A program made the position numbers and the translations under genes. DNA of 64,000 bases from Aliihoeflea sp023389195 (GTDB taxonomy: Bacteria; Pseudomonadota; Alphaproteobacteria; Rhizobiales; Rhizobiaceae), in the NCBI GenBank assembly GCA_023389195.1, contig JAEWET010000048.1, forward strand, positions 23,567-87,566. The letters are read 5' to 3'. Below the pieces are notes generated by a model that worked only from the letters and a program-made list of their open reading frames with translations, ran no database searches and was not told the DNA's origin. Shown here in pieces: positions 17,701 through 26,407 of this stretch (position 1 is the stretch's first letter; each line of letters opens with the position of its first letter).

Positions 17701-19095
17701 CTAATCGTCCTGCGGCTTGCGCCTGCCGGCGATGCGCACGACGAGATCGGCAAGCTGCGAAAGCTGCGCGAAACGCCCGTTCGCCCCCTTGCTCGCTTCT
17801 TCGCTCGTCTGCGGCATGACGGCCTGAGCAAAGCCCAGCTTTTCGGCTTCCTTGAGGCGCTGCTGCGCATGCGCGACAGGCCGGATAGCCCCCGAAAGGC
17901 TGATTTCGCCGAAATAGACGCAATCGGCAGGCAGGGCAAGTCCGGTGAGCGAGGAAACCAGCGCCGCCGCGACCGCAAGATCGGCCGCAGGCTCGGATAT
18001 GCGATAGCCGCCCGCGACGTTGAGATAGACGTCATGCTGGGCGAACCTGACGCCGCAATGCGCTTCGAGCACCGCCAGGATCATCGACAGGCGCGAATTG
18101 TCCCACCCCACCACCGCGCGCCGCGGCGTGCCGAGCGGCGAGGGCGCGACCAGCGCCTGGATCTCCACCAGCACCGGCCGCGTGCCCTCGATGCCGGCGA
18201 AGACAGCGGCGCCCGGCGCCTTGGTCGAACGTTCGCCGAGAAACAGCTCGGACGGGTTGGAGACTTCGCGCAACCCCTTGTCGGACATCTCGAAGACGCC
18301 GATCTCGTCGGTCGGCCCGAAGCGGTTCTTCACCGTGCGCAGGATGCGGTAGTGGTGGCCGCCTTCGCCTTCGAAATAGAGGACGCCATCGACCATGTGC
18401 TCGACGACGCGCGGCCCCGCGATCTGCCCGTCCTTGGTCACGTGGCCGACGAGCACGATCGCGCAGCCCGTCGACTTGGCATAGCGGATCATGGCCTGCG
18501 CCGATGCACGCACCTGCGTCACCGTGCCGGGCGCGGAATCGGCAAGGTCGGTCCAAAGCGTCTGGATCGAATCGAGAATGACGAGGTCCGGCCGCTTGCC
18601 CTCGGAAATCGTCGCGAGAATGTCCTCGACATTGGTCTCGGCGGCGAGTTCCACGCTCGTGTCGGCCGCATGCAGCCGCTGCGCGCGCAGCCGGATCTGC
18701 GCCACCGCCTCCTCGCCGGACACATAGACGATGCGATGGCCCCGGCGCGCGAGTGCGGCGGCGGCCTGCGTCAGCAGCGTCGACTTGCCGATGCCCGGAT
18801 CGCCGCCGACGAGCAGCGCCGATCCGCGCACGAACCCGCCGCCGGTCGCCCGGTCGAGCTCGCTGATGCCGGTCGAGATGCGCGGCGCCTCCTCGATCTC
18901 GCCCGACAGCCTCGTCAGCGCGACGATCCGGCCCTTGCGCGAGGAGCGTAAAGAGCCCGGACCCGCACCGATGCCGGAATTGGAGCCTTCCTCGACAAGC
19001 GTGTTCCACTCGCCGCAAGCATCGCATTTGCCGGCCCAGCGCGTGTGGACCGTGCCGCAATTCTGGCAGATGAACTGGGTGCGGGATTTAGCCAT
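17701..19095 (-). CDS. radA: DNA repair protein RadA
   Basis: A RecA-like ATPase that drives branch migration of recombination intermediates; 464 residues. The N-terminal zinc finger has C10-x2-C13 and C24-x2-C27, followed by Walker A GGDPGIGKST (about 96-105). The RadA-specific KNRFG motif occurs in VKNRFGPTDEIGVFEM, and a Lon-like domain forms the C-terminal third. ATG 19095 gives the canonical MAKSRTQFICQNCG start. A large inverted repeat ends about 20 bases upstream of the start codon. Confidence 0.95.
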   Translation of the reverse strand: MAKSRTQFICQNCGTVHTRWAGKCDACGEWNTLVEEGSNSGIGAGPGSLRSSRKGRIVALTRLSGEIEEAPRISTGISELDRATGGGFVRGSALLVGGDPGIGKSTLLTQAAAALARRGHRIVYVSGEEAVAQIRLRAQRLHAADTSVELAAETNVEDILATISEGKRPDLVILDSIQTLWTDLADSAPGTVTQVRASAQAMIRYAKSTGCAIVLVGHVTKDGQIAGPRVVEHMVDGVLYFEGEGGHHYRILRTVKNRFGPTDEIGVFEMSDKGLREVSNPSELFLGERSTKAPGAAVFAGIEGTRPVLVEIQALVAPSPLGTPRRAVVGWDNSRLSMILAVLEAHCGVRFAQHDVYLNVAGGYRISEPAADLAVAAALVSSLTGLALPADCVYFGEISLSGAIRPVAHAQQRLKEAEKLGFAQAVMPQTSEEASKGANGRFAQLSQLADLVVRIAGRRKPQDD

Positions 19096-19115
19096 TGGAT
19101 CGCTGCCCCCGTTTG

Positions 19116-19281
19116 CGCGAGGCACCCCCCTCTGGCCTGCCGGCCATCTCCCCCTCAAGGGGGGAGATCACGCGCGTCATCAAATCTGCCAGTGCCGTCT
19201 CTGTTTGTGCGAAACGCCGACGAGACTGATCTCCCCCCTTGAGGGGGAGATGGCCGGCAGGCCAGAGGGGGGTGTCTCGCG
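19116..19281. repeat. Large palindromic (REP/BIME-like) intergenic repeat between alr and radA
   Basis: Two 55-base arms (19116-19170 and 19227-19281) are reverse complements with one mismatch; the inner 48 bases (19123-19170 and 19227-19274) match perfectly. The spacer is 56 bases. Each arm also folds on itself, with ATCTCCCCC/GGGGGAGAT and GGCCTGCCGGCC blocks. It starts directly at the alr stop codon and ends 20 bases before the radA ATG. No target-site duplication or coding capacity is visible. Such G/C-rich palindromes are common dispersed elements in Mesorhizobium-type genomes; that statement is from memory, not from a search. Confidence 0.85.
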
Positions 19282-20460
19282 TCACGCTGAATGCCCCTTA
19301 TGCACCACCCGCCGCAAATGCCGCCCCCCGGGCGACGTCAGCAACTCATACGCAATCGTCCCCGCCGCAGCCGCCGCCTCGTCGATCGGAATATTCGTCC
19401 CGAACAACTCGATCCAGTCGCCATGCCCCACCGCGCCGGGCCCGAGATCGGTCACGTCGAACAGCGTCAGATCCATCGTCACCCGCCCGAGGATCGGCAC
19501 GCGCCGCCCGGCGATGAAGCCATTGCCGCCTGCTGGTCGCGCCTCGCGCAAAGGCACGCCCGAGCCCGAAAGCGCGCGATGCAAGCCATCCGCATACCCA
19601 ACGGCGGCAATCGCGATCAGCGTGTCGCGCTCCAGCGTCACCGTGCCGCCATAGCTGACCGCCTCGCCGGCCTTCGCCTCGCGCACCTGTACGATCCGCG
19701 CCTCGACGGTGGCGACCGGCCGCATCGGGTTCGCGAGCCCCGCCTGCGGCGCGCCGCCATAAAGCGCGATGCCCGGCCGCACGATGTCGAATGCGTAGTC
19801 GTTCGAAAGGAACGTCCCGGCGGAGTTTGCCAGGCTTGAAGCGACGCCTTTGAAGAGCCTTTCAACCGATTGGAATGATTCGAGCTGGCGCTGGTTGGCA
19901 GGCGAAGCGGGATCGTCTGCGCATGCGAGGTGGCTCATGACGAGCCGCGGCGTCAGTGCCCGCGTCAGCTTGTTCTCATGGAAGAACCGTGTGACCTGAT
20001 GGCCGCTCAGCCCGAGCCGGTTCATGCCCGTATCGACATGCAGCGCGCAGGGGCGCGGCCCGTCCGGCGCGTCCCAGCCATAGGCTTCCCAGAGCGAGAT
20101 GTCGGCCTCGTCGTTGAGGACCGGGATCAGCCGCGCCTCGCGATAGGCCTGCGCCGCATGTGGCTCGAAGAGGCCCGCGAGGACATAGATGTCGGCTTCG
20201 GGCAGGAGCTTGCGCAGAGCCATGCCTTCCTGCGGCAGCGCGACGAAGAAGACGCGGCAGCCCTCGGCCCACAGCACCGGCGCGACCACCTCGATGCCGA
20301 GCCCATAGGCGTTTGCCTTGACGACACCAGCGACGCGCGCCGGCCGCGCCTTGGCCGCCAGCAGGCGATAGTTCGCCGCCAGTGCCTCGACGTCGATCGA
20401 CAGACGACCGCCGCAGATGCGCGGATCGATGTCAGCCGGATTCGCTGCGAAGAACGCCAA
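19282..20460 (-). CDS. alr: Alanine racemase
   Basis: PLP enzyme making D-alanine for peptidoglycan; 392 residues. The PLP lysine is Lys48 in VVKANAYGLG, and the second catalytic base, Tyr near residue 288, lies in AAVGYADG. The start is TTG at 20460, directly next to the dnaB stop; no ATG or GTG gives a fuller N-terminus, so this start is likely but not certain. Its stop codon abuts the large inverted repeat. Confidence 0.93.
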   Translation of the reverse strand: MAFFAANPADIDPRICGGRLSIDVEALAANYRLLAAKARPARVAGVVKANAYGLGIEVVAPVLWAEGCRVFFVALPQEGMALRKLLPEADIYVLAGLFEPHAAQAYREARLIPVLNDEADISLWEAYGWDAPDGPRPCALHVDTGMNRLGLSGHQVTRFFHENKLTRALTPRLVMSHLACADDPASPANQRQLESFQSVERLFKGVASSLANSAGTFLSNDYAFDIVRPGIALYGGAPQAGLANPMRPVATVEARIVQVREAKAGEAVSYGGTVTLERDTLIAIAAVGYADGLHRALSGSGVPLREARPAGGNGFIAGRRVPILGRVTMDLTLFDVTDLGPGAVGHGDWIELFGTNIPIDEAAAAAGTIAYELLTSPGGRHLRRVVHKGHSA

Positions 20461-21951
20461 CTATTCGAACCGCTCGGGCAGGTGATGCTCCTCGGCGAGG
20501 TCGGCAAATCGGGTGAATTCGCCGACGAAGGAGAGCGAAACGGTGCCCGTCGGGCCGTGGCGCTGCTTGGCGATGATCACTTCGGCCTTGCCGCGAACCT
20601 CGTTCAGTTTCGTCTCCCACTCTTGATGCTCGAGCGTGTTCCGCTCGGGCTCTTTGTTCTTGAGGTAATATTCGTCGCGATAGACGAACAGCACCACGTC
20701 CGCATCCTGCTCGATCGAGCCCGATTCGCGAAGGTCGGAAAGCTGCGGCCGCTTGTCGTCGCGGCTTTCGACCTGACGCGAGAGCTGGGAGAGCGCGATG
20801 ATCGGGACGTTGAGCTCCTTGGCCAGCGACTTCAGCCCGGTCGTGATCTCGGTGATCTCCTGCACGCGGTTCTGCGCCGACGCCTTGGACGAGCCCTGCA
20901 TGAGCTGGACGTAGTCGATGACGAGCACGTCGAGCCCGCGCTGGCGCTTCAGCCGCCGGGCGCGCGCGGAAAGCTGGGCGATCGAGATACCGCCGGTCGC
21001 GTCGATGAAAAGAGGGATCTTCTGCAGCGTCTGCGTGCAGCCGACGAGCTTCTCGAAATCGGCCTCGGTCAGGTCGCCGCGCCGGATCTTGGAGGAAGGC
21101 ACTTCGGCCTGCTCGGAAATGATACGCGTCGCAAGCTGCTCGGCCGACATTTCGAGCGAGAAGAACCCGATGACGCCGCCATTCTTCGCCTTGAACGAGC
21201 CATCCGCCTGCATCTCCGGCTCGTAGGCATGGGCGATGTTGAAGGCGATGTTGGTGGCGAGCGACGTCTTGCCCATGCCGGGACGACCGGCAAGGATGAT
21301 CAGATCGGAAGGCTGCAACCCGCCCATCTTGCCGTCGAGGTCGCGCAGGCCGGACGAGACGCCCGACAGATGCCCGTCACGCTGATAGGCGGCGGCGGCC
21401 ATGTCGATCGCGGTCTTCACCGCATCGGAAAAGCTCTCGAAACCGCCATCATAGCGGCCAGTCTCCGCCAGTTCGAACAGGCGCCGCTCTGCATCCTCGA
21501 TCTGCGCGGCCGGCGACATGTCGACCGGCGCGTCATAGGCGATGTTGACCATGTCCTCGCCGACCGTGATCAGCGCGCGGCGCGTGGCAAGATCGTAGAT
21601 CGCGCGGCCGTAATCGGCGGCGTTGATGACGTTGACGGCTTCTGCCGCGAGCCGCGCCAGATAGTGCGAGACGGTCATCTCGCCGACCTTCTCCTCGGCC
21701 GGCAGGAAGGTCTTCAGCGTCACCGGATTGGCCATCTTGCCCATCCGGATCAGTTCGCCCGCGACCTCGAAGATCTTGCGGTGCAGCGGCTCGTGGAAAT
21801 GCTGCGCCTTCAGGAAGTCCGAGACACGGTAAAAGGCGTCGTTGTTGACGAGGACCGCGCCGAGCAGCGCCTGTTCGGCCTCGATATTGTTCGGGGCTTC
21901 GCGATAGAGCGGGGTCTCGACGGGTGCGAGCTTGCGAGCGGCTTCGGCCAT
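20461..21951 (-). CDS. dnaB: Replicative DNA helicase
   Basis: Hexameric helicase that unwinds DNA at the replication fork; 496 residues. An N-terminal DnaG-interacting domain begins at APNNIEAEQALLGA; the C-terminal RecA-like motor has Walker A AGRPGMGKTS near residue 233 and the DnaB RESGSIEQDADVV segment. The ATG at 21951 (MAEAARKL) is preferred over an upstream extension to 22044, which is arginine/serine-rich and not protein-like. It is contiguous with alr. Confidence 0.96.
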   Translation of the reverse strand: MAEAARKLAPVETPLYREAPNNIEAEQALLGAVLVNNDAFYRVSDFLKAQHFHEPLHRKIFEVAGELIRMGKMANPVTLKTFLPAEEKVGEMTVSHYLARLAAEAVNVINAADYGRAIYDLATRRALITVGEDMVNIAYDAPVDMSPAAQIEDAERRLFELAETGRYDGGFESFSDAVKTAIDMAAAAYQRDGHLSGVSSGLRDLDGKMGGLQPSDLIILAGRPGMGKTSLATNIAFNIAHAYEPEMQADGSFKAKNGGVIGFFSLEMSAEQLATRIISEQAEVPSSKIRRGDLTEADFEKLVGCTQTLQKIPLFIDATGGISIAQLSARARRLKRQRGLDVLVIDYVQLMQGSSKASAQNRVQEITEITTGLKSLAKELNVPIIALSQLSRQVESRDDKRPQLSDLRESGSIEQDADVVLFVYRDEYYLKNKEPERNTLEHQEWETKLNEVRGKAEVIIAKQRHGPTGTVSLSFVGEFTRFADLAEEHHLPERFE

Positions 21952-22140
21952 TCCATGTCCATCTGTCGGATGCGCCGGACGGGACGAGAAACGTGAATCG
22001 CGGCTGGGTGACGAGTGTCTAGCGCGACTGCCCGAACGGACCAACGGCGAATCGCAAGATCAACATTACTTCACAGCCTGTACGCGGCCAAACACGATCG
22101 GTGATTGACATGTGCAAGCGCGCAACAGGCGGCTAAAGTT

Positions 22141-23397
22141 TTAGGCTTTGCGCCGTCGCCGCTGTTTTGGCGCAGCGGCTTCGTGCGCCAGCACGCGTGC
22201 GGTTTCGACCATGTAGTCGCGGGTCAGCGGCAGCGTGTCGTTGCGCTTTGTCATCTGGATCTGGAACACCATCAAATCCTGCCAGCGAAACGCGCCCTCG
22301 GATGCGGCGAGGTAGAATTCCCACATCCGGCAGAAGCGCTCGTCATAGAGCGCCTTGGCGTGCTCGCGATTGCCCGCGAACCGCTCCCGCCAGTGCCGGA
22401 TCGTCTCGGCATAGTGGAGGCGCAGGATTTCGACGTCGGTCACCATCAGCCCGGAGCGCTCGATCGTTGGCAGCACTTCCGACAGCGCCGGGATGTAGCC
22501 ACCTGGGAAGATGTGCTTGCGGATGAACGGCGCGGTCGCCGCCGGCGGCCCCGAGCGGCCGATGGCGTGCAGCACCATGACCCCGTCGGGCTTCAGGAGC
22601 TTGGCGCAGGTGTCGAAGAAGGCGCGGTAGTGGTTGACGCCGACATGCTCGAACATGCCGACCGAAACGATCCGGTCGAACCGCTCCTGCAGGCTGCGAT
22701 AGTCGCGGATCTCGAAATGGACGTGCCGCTCGAGCCCCAGCCGGTGTGCGCGGTCGGTCGAGACCTTGTGCTGCTCGTCCGACAGCGTGACGCCGAGGAC
22801 GTCAGCGTCGAACTCCTGCGCGAGGTAGATGCCGAGCCCGCCCCAACCCGACCCGATATCGAGGATGCTGAGGCCCGGCCGCATGGCGAGCTTCGCCGCC
22901 AGATGCCGCTTCTTGGCAAGTTGCGCCGCGTCCAGCGTCATGTCCGGCCGCTCGAAATAGGCGCAGGAATACTGCATGTCGTCGTCGAGGAAGAGCCGGT
23001 AGAGCTCGCCTGAAAGGTCGTAGTGATGCTTGACGTTCGCGCGCGAGCGCGGCGCCGGGTTCCACTGGTGGATGCGCTTGGCGAGCCGCCGCCCGGTTTC
23101 GGCAGCCTTCAGCGTTGCCAGCTTGGCATAGGCGACGTCGAGATTGGCGTAGGAGAGGCGCACGAAGTCGATCAGGTCGCCTTCGACGAAATCCAGATCG
23201 CCGGCCATGTAGGCCTCGGGTACGGCAAGAGAGGGGTTGAGGGAGATGGCGCGTTCCGCAAGGCGCGTGCGGATCGCAATGTGGATCGGCGTTCCCGAGC
23301 CGTCACCAAACCGGTGTAGCTCGCCACGCGCATCCGTCACGAGCAGGTTTCCGGTTCTGACGAGCCGGCGGCCGAGACGTTTCAGCAACCAGAACAT
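22141..23397 (-). CDS. Cyclopropane-fatty-acyl-phospholipid synthase family protein
   Basis: A 418-residue SAM-dependent methyltransferase that should transfer a methylene group to unsaturated acyl chains in membrane phospholipids. The SAM-binding motif is LDIGSGWGGLG near residue 178. The family segments HYDLSGELYRLFLD and QYSCAYF precede it, and FIRKHIFPGG follows. It sits between rplI and dnaB in the same direction, but with independent-looking spacers. Confidence 0.92.
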   Translation of the reverse strand: MFWLLKRLGRRLVRTGNLLVTDARGELHRFGDGSGTPIHIAIRTRLAERAISLNPSLAVPEAYMAGDLDFVEGDLIDFVRLSYANLDVAYAKLATLKAAETGRRLAKRIHQWNPAPRSRANVKHHYDLSGELYRLFLDDDMQYSCAYFERPDMTLDAAQLAKKRHLAAKLAMRPGLSILDIGSGWGGLGIYLAQEFDADVLGVTLSDEQHKVSTDRAHRLGLERHVHFEIRDYRSLQERFDRIVSVGMFEHVGVNHYRAFFDTCAKLLKPDGVMVLHAIGRSGPPAATAPFIRKHIFPGGYIPALSEVLPTIERSGLMVTDVEILRLHYAETIRHWRERFAGNREHAKALYDERFCRMWEFYLAASEGAFRWQDLMVFQIQMTKRNDTLPLTRDYMVETARVLAHEAAAPKQRRRRKA

Positions 23398-23484
23398 CGC
23401 AGGACCAAGAGGTTCGACACGATCCCTCTAACGTAAGGGAAGATGGCCGCGTTTTGAAGGCCGTCGATCGGTCCACCAATGCGA

Positions 23485-23511
23485 AACGCCCGAACCAGAG
23501 GTCCGGGCGTT
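23485..23511 (-). terminator. Probable rho-independent terminator of rplI
   Basis: AACGCCCG and CGGGCGTT arms with an extra inner ACC/GGT pairing, followed on the minus strand by TTTCGCATT. It lies 30 bases after the rplI stop. The U tract is short and broken. Confidence 0.5.
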
Positions 23512-23540
23512 CCTGAAAGTCCGCGCTGATGAAGGAGAGC

Positions 23541-24155
23541 TTAGCGCTCCTCGCCCTCGTCGCCGGCAGCTTCTTCGCCTTCGCCGTCGTCTTCGTAGTC
23601 CGCTTCCGGATCGAAGAAGGCGTCGGGACGGGCGTTCTCGTTGATGTCGTCGCCATAGATGGCTTCGGCCGAATCAAGCGTCTCGCCGCGGGCCTGACGC
23701 TCGGCTTCATCGGCCGAACGCGCGATGTTGAGCGTGATCGTCACTTCGACTTCCGGGTGGAGCGCGATGGCGACGTTGGTCAGGCCGATGGTCTTGATCG
23801 GCTGGTTGAGCTCGACCTGGTTGCGGCCGACCGAGAAGCCCTCGGCGGTCACGATGTCGGAGATGTCGCGCGTGGAGACCGAACCGTAGAGCTGGCCGGT
23901 TTCGCCGGCGGAACGGACGACCACGAAGGTCTTGCCGTCGAGCTGGTCGGCGACCTGCTGGGCTTCGTTCTTGCGCTCGAGGTTGCGGGCTTCGAGCTGG
24001 GCGCGCTGGCCTTCGAACTTCTTCTTGTTGGCTTCGTTGGCGCGCAACGCCTTGCCCTGCGGCAGAAGGAAGTTGCGGGCGAACCCGGCCTTGACCTTCA
24101 CGGTCTCGCCCATCTGGCCGAGCTTGGAAATGCGTTCAAGCAGGATGACGTCCAT
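23541..24155 (-). CDS. rplI: 50S ribosomal protein L9
   Basis: 204 residues, longer than the roughly 150 of E. coli L9. The N-terminal domain MDVILLERISKLGQMGETV and the long connecting helix are typical. The last 55 residues form a strongly acidic Asp/Glu/Gly tail (ADYEDDGEGEEAAGDEGEER) that is probably disordered; such tails are known in alphaproteobacterial L9. The ATG at 24155 has AAGGA about 9 bases upstream, inside a hairpin. Confidence 0.96.
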   Translation of the reverse strand: MDVILLERISKLGQMGETVKVKAGFARNFLLPQGKALRANEANKKKFEGQRAQLEARNLERKNEAQQVADQLDGKTFVVVRSAGETGQLYGSVSTRDISDIVTAEGFSVGRNQVELNQPIKTIGLTNVAIALHPEVEVTITLNIARSADEAERQARGETLDSAEAIYGDDINENARPDAFFDPEADYEDDGEGEEAAGDEGEER

Positions 24156-24159
24156 GTCA

Positions 24160-24202
24160 CTGTTCCTTGTCTTCGCGCCGGTCGTCCGGCGGGCAGGAAC
24201 AG
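24160..24202 (-). promoter_or_regulatory. Hairpin that pairs with the rplI ribosome-binding site
   Basis: In the minus-strand RNA, CUGUUCCU (24202-24195) can pair perfectly with AGGAACAG (24167-24160), with an inner GCCGG/CCGGC helix and ACGA loop. The 3' arm includes the AAGGA site of rplI, 4 bases from the ATG. This could limit translation of L9; the regulatory role is inference. Confidence 0.45.
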
Positions 24203-24320
24203 GAAGGAAGAGCCGCGGGCGGCGTCTTCGGGCGCTGTCCTGCCGGTTGGCAGTTAGGAGCGGTGCGCTCCAACTCGGAAATTCTCGTCTCGCCGTCATG
24301 CCGAACATGGCGGGAGGGGT

Positions 24321-24346
24321 GTCGGAGGCGGCAGGCCGCCTCCGAC
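24321..24346 (-). promoter_or_regulatory. Perfect 11-bp hairpin after rpsR
   Basis: GTCGGAGGCGG and its exact complement around a 4-base loop, 9 bases past the rpsR stop. With no U tract it is more likely an RNA-stabilising or partial termination hairpin between rpsR and rplI than a strong terminator. Confidence 0.5.
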
Positions 24347-24354
24347 GAAGATGC

Positions 24355-24603
24355 TTACTTCACGACGTAGGGCAGGAGGCCCAGGAAGCGGGCGCGCTTG
24401 ATCGCCTTGGCGAGTTCGCGCTGCTTCTTCTGGCTGACGGCCGTGATGCGGGACGGAACGATCTTGCCGCGCTCGGAAATGTAGCGCTGCAGGAGCTTGA
24501 CGTCCTTGTAGTCGATCTTCGGGGCGTTGGCGCCGGAGAACGGGCAGGTCTTGCGGCGGCGGTGGAACGGCCGGCGCGTCGGGATCTGGTTGATGTCGAC
24601 CAT
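24355..24603 (-). CDS. rpsR: 30S ribosomal protein S18
   Basis: 82 residues, basic, with the family core [18 protein letters not shown] and C-terminal [11 protein letters not shown]. It binds S6 on the small-subunit platform. The start overlaps the rpsF stop by one base (TAATG), so translation is coupled to S6, its partner. Confidence 0.97.
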
Positions 24604-25088
24604 TATGCGCCAGCTCCTTCAGCCTGGTTGTCGCGCGGGCGGCGCGGGCCACGATCGTCGCGATCGCCACGGGGACCACGATCGTCACGATCGCGCGGGC
24701 CACGGTCGCGGTCGCCGCCGAAGCGGTCGCCGCGCGGGCCGCGATCGCCGCGATCACCACGGTCGTCGCGCTTCTGCATCATCGCGGACGGGCCTTCCTC
24801 ATGCGCCTCGACCTTGATGGTCATGAAGCGCAGGACGTCTTCCGACAGACCCATCTGGCGTTCCATCTCCTGGATGGCAGCCGCTGGGGCGGTGATGTCC
24901 ATCAAGGTGTAGTAGGCCTTGCGGTTCTTGTTGATGCGGTAGGTGAGGGACTTGAGGCCCCAGTTCTCGACCCGGCCGATCGAACCTTCATGCGCTTCGA
25001 TGACACCCTTGTACTGTTCGACGAGGGCATCGACCTGCTGCGCGGAGAGGTCCTGGCGGGCAAGAAACACGTGTTCGTAAAGTGCCAT
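24603..25088 (-). CDS. rpsF: 30S ribosomal protein S6
   Basis: 161 residues. The first 105 form the S6 fold ([20 protein letters not shown] ... [10 protein letters not shown]). The last 50 are a low-complexity tail of Arg, Asp and Gly with repeated RGD and DDRGPR units, probably disordered; E. coli S6 instead ends in a glutamate tail. ATG 25088 is preceded by a weak AAAGG. The frame stays open to 25145, but the extension has no support. Confidence 0.96.
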
Positions 25089-25445
25089 GTTTTCTTTGCC
25101 TTTCTTCGTTTCCCTGCACGGCGCCAGCGGCAAAAGCCTCATCAACTTCTCTCACCCGCGAGGCGGGAAGAAAGGCTGTGGTCGAGACGGTCGAGAGCGG
25201 AGACACGGGAGGCCGAAGGCACCTGGCCTTCATTCACGTGCGATTTTCATCGAAAAACGCGCATGGCCCTCCGTTCAGCCCCCAGCTAGGACCGGCAGAG
25301 TGCGGCTCATATACACCATCTTCGCCGCGATGCAATCCTCGGGCGCCGACAGGACGCCATTTGCCCGCCAGCCTTGACTTTGCGGCCCGGCCTGCGCCAC
25401 ACGCTTTGCCACGAATACGGACCGGACGACCAGAGGAGACGCGCC
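25089..25445. other. Divergent spacer between rpsF and fabD
   Basis: 357 bases without a credible gene. It must hold the rpsF and fabD promoters. A CCCGC-GAG-GCGGG hairpin (25155-25167) lies in the rpsF leader and might be part of an S6:S18-type leader structure, but I could not confirm that motif. TTGACT at 25374-25379 is a possible -35 box for fabD without a good -10 partner. Confidence 0.4.
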
Positions 25446-26387
25446 GTGGCGATTGCATTCACCTTCCCGGGACAGGGCAGCCAGTCGGTCGGCATGGGCA
25501 AGGACCTCGCTGACGCCTTTCCCGAGGCGCGCGCGGTGTTCGACGAGGTCGATGCGGCACTGGGCGAAAAGCTCTCCACTCTCATGTGGGAAGGGCCGGA
25601 AGAAAAGCTGACCCTCACCGCCAACGCGCAACCGGCGCTGATGGCCGTATCAATGGCCGCGATCCGCGCCATGGAAGCGCGCGGCTTCGACATGAAGTCG
25701 AAAATCGCCTATGTCGCCGGCCATTCGCTCGGCGAATATTCCGCCCTTTGCGCCGCCGGCATGTTCTCGGTCGCCGATACTGCGCGCCTGTTGCGCACAC
25801 GCGGCAACGCCATGCAGGCGGCGGTGCCGGTCGGCGAGGGCGCGATGGCGGCGATCATCGGACTGGAGCAGGATGTCGTGCAGGCGGCCTGCGAAGAGGC
25901 GTCATCCAGGGGTGTGTGCCAGATCGCCAACGACAATGGCGGCGGCCAGCTCGTCATCTCCGGTTCGAAGGATGCGGTGACCGAAGCTGCCCGCATTGCC
26001 ACCGAAAAGGGCGCCAAGCGCGCGCTGATGCTCCCCGTCTCGGCCCCGTTCCATTCGGCGCTGATGTCGCCTGCGGCGGATGCGATGCGCGTTGCGCTCG
26101 GCGAGGTCGAAAAGAAGCCGCCGGTCGTGCCCGTCATCGCCAACGTCACCGTCTCGCCGCTCACCGATCCCGATGCCATCGTCAACAGCCTGGTCGAGCA
26201 GGTCACCGGCCAGGTGCGCTGGCGCGAGACGATCGAGTGGTTCGCCGCGAACGACGTGACGACGCTTTATGAAGTCGGCACCGGCAAGGTCCTCTCCGGT
26301 CTTGCCCGCCGCATCAACCGCGACCTGACCCCGGTGTCGATCACGACGCCGCAGGATGTCGAGACCGCGCTCGCCAATCTGGCCTGA
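25446..26387 (+). CDS. fabD: Malonyl-CoA:ACP transacylase
   Basis: Loads malonyl groups onto acyl carrier protein for type II fatty acid synthesis. 313 residues from a GTG start with AGAGGAG upstream. The nucleophile elbow AGHSLGEYSA places the catalytic serine at Ser94; APFHSALM carries the catalytic histidine near 204. FPGQGSQ starts the protein as usual. It is followed 20 bases later by fabG. Confidence 0.96.
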   Translation: MAIAFTFPGQGSQSVGMGKDLADAFPEARAVFDEVDAALGEKLSTLMWEGPEEKLTLTANAQPALMAVSMAAIRAMEARGFDMKSKIAYVAGHSLGEYSALCAAGMFSVADTARLLRTRGNAMQAAVPVGEGAMAAIIGLEQDVVQAACEEASSRGVCQIANDNGGGQLVISGSKDAVTEAARIATEKGAKRALMLPVSAPFHSALMSPAADAMRVALGEVEKKPPVVPVIANVTVSPLTDPDAIVNSLVEQVTGQVRWRETIEWFAANDVTTLYEVGTGKVLSGLARRINRDLTPVSITTPQDVETALANLA

Positions 26388-26407
26388 TACATCCGAAAGG
26401 AAGCCAC

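Noticed and set aside
19116..19281. Inverted repeat considered as the ends of an insertion sequence
   Set aside because: The 56-base interior cannot encode a transposase and no flanking duplication is visible.
19930..21996. 688-codon frame opposite alr and dnaB
   Set aside because: Spans two real genes on the other strand and shows no protein-like motifs.
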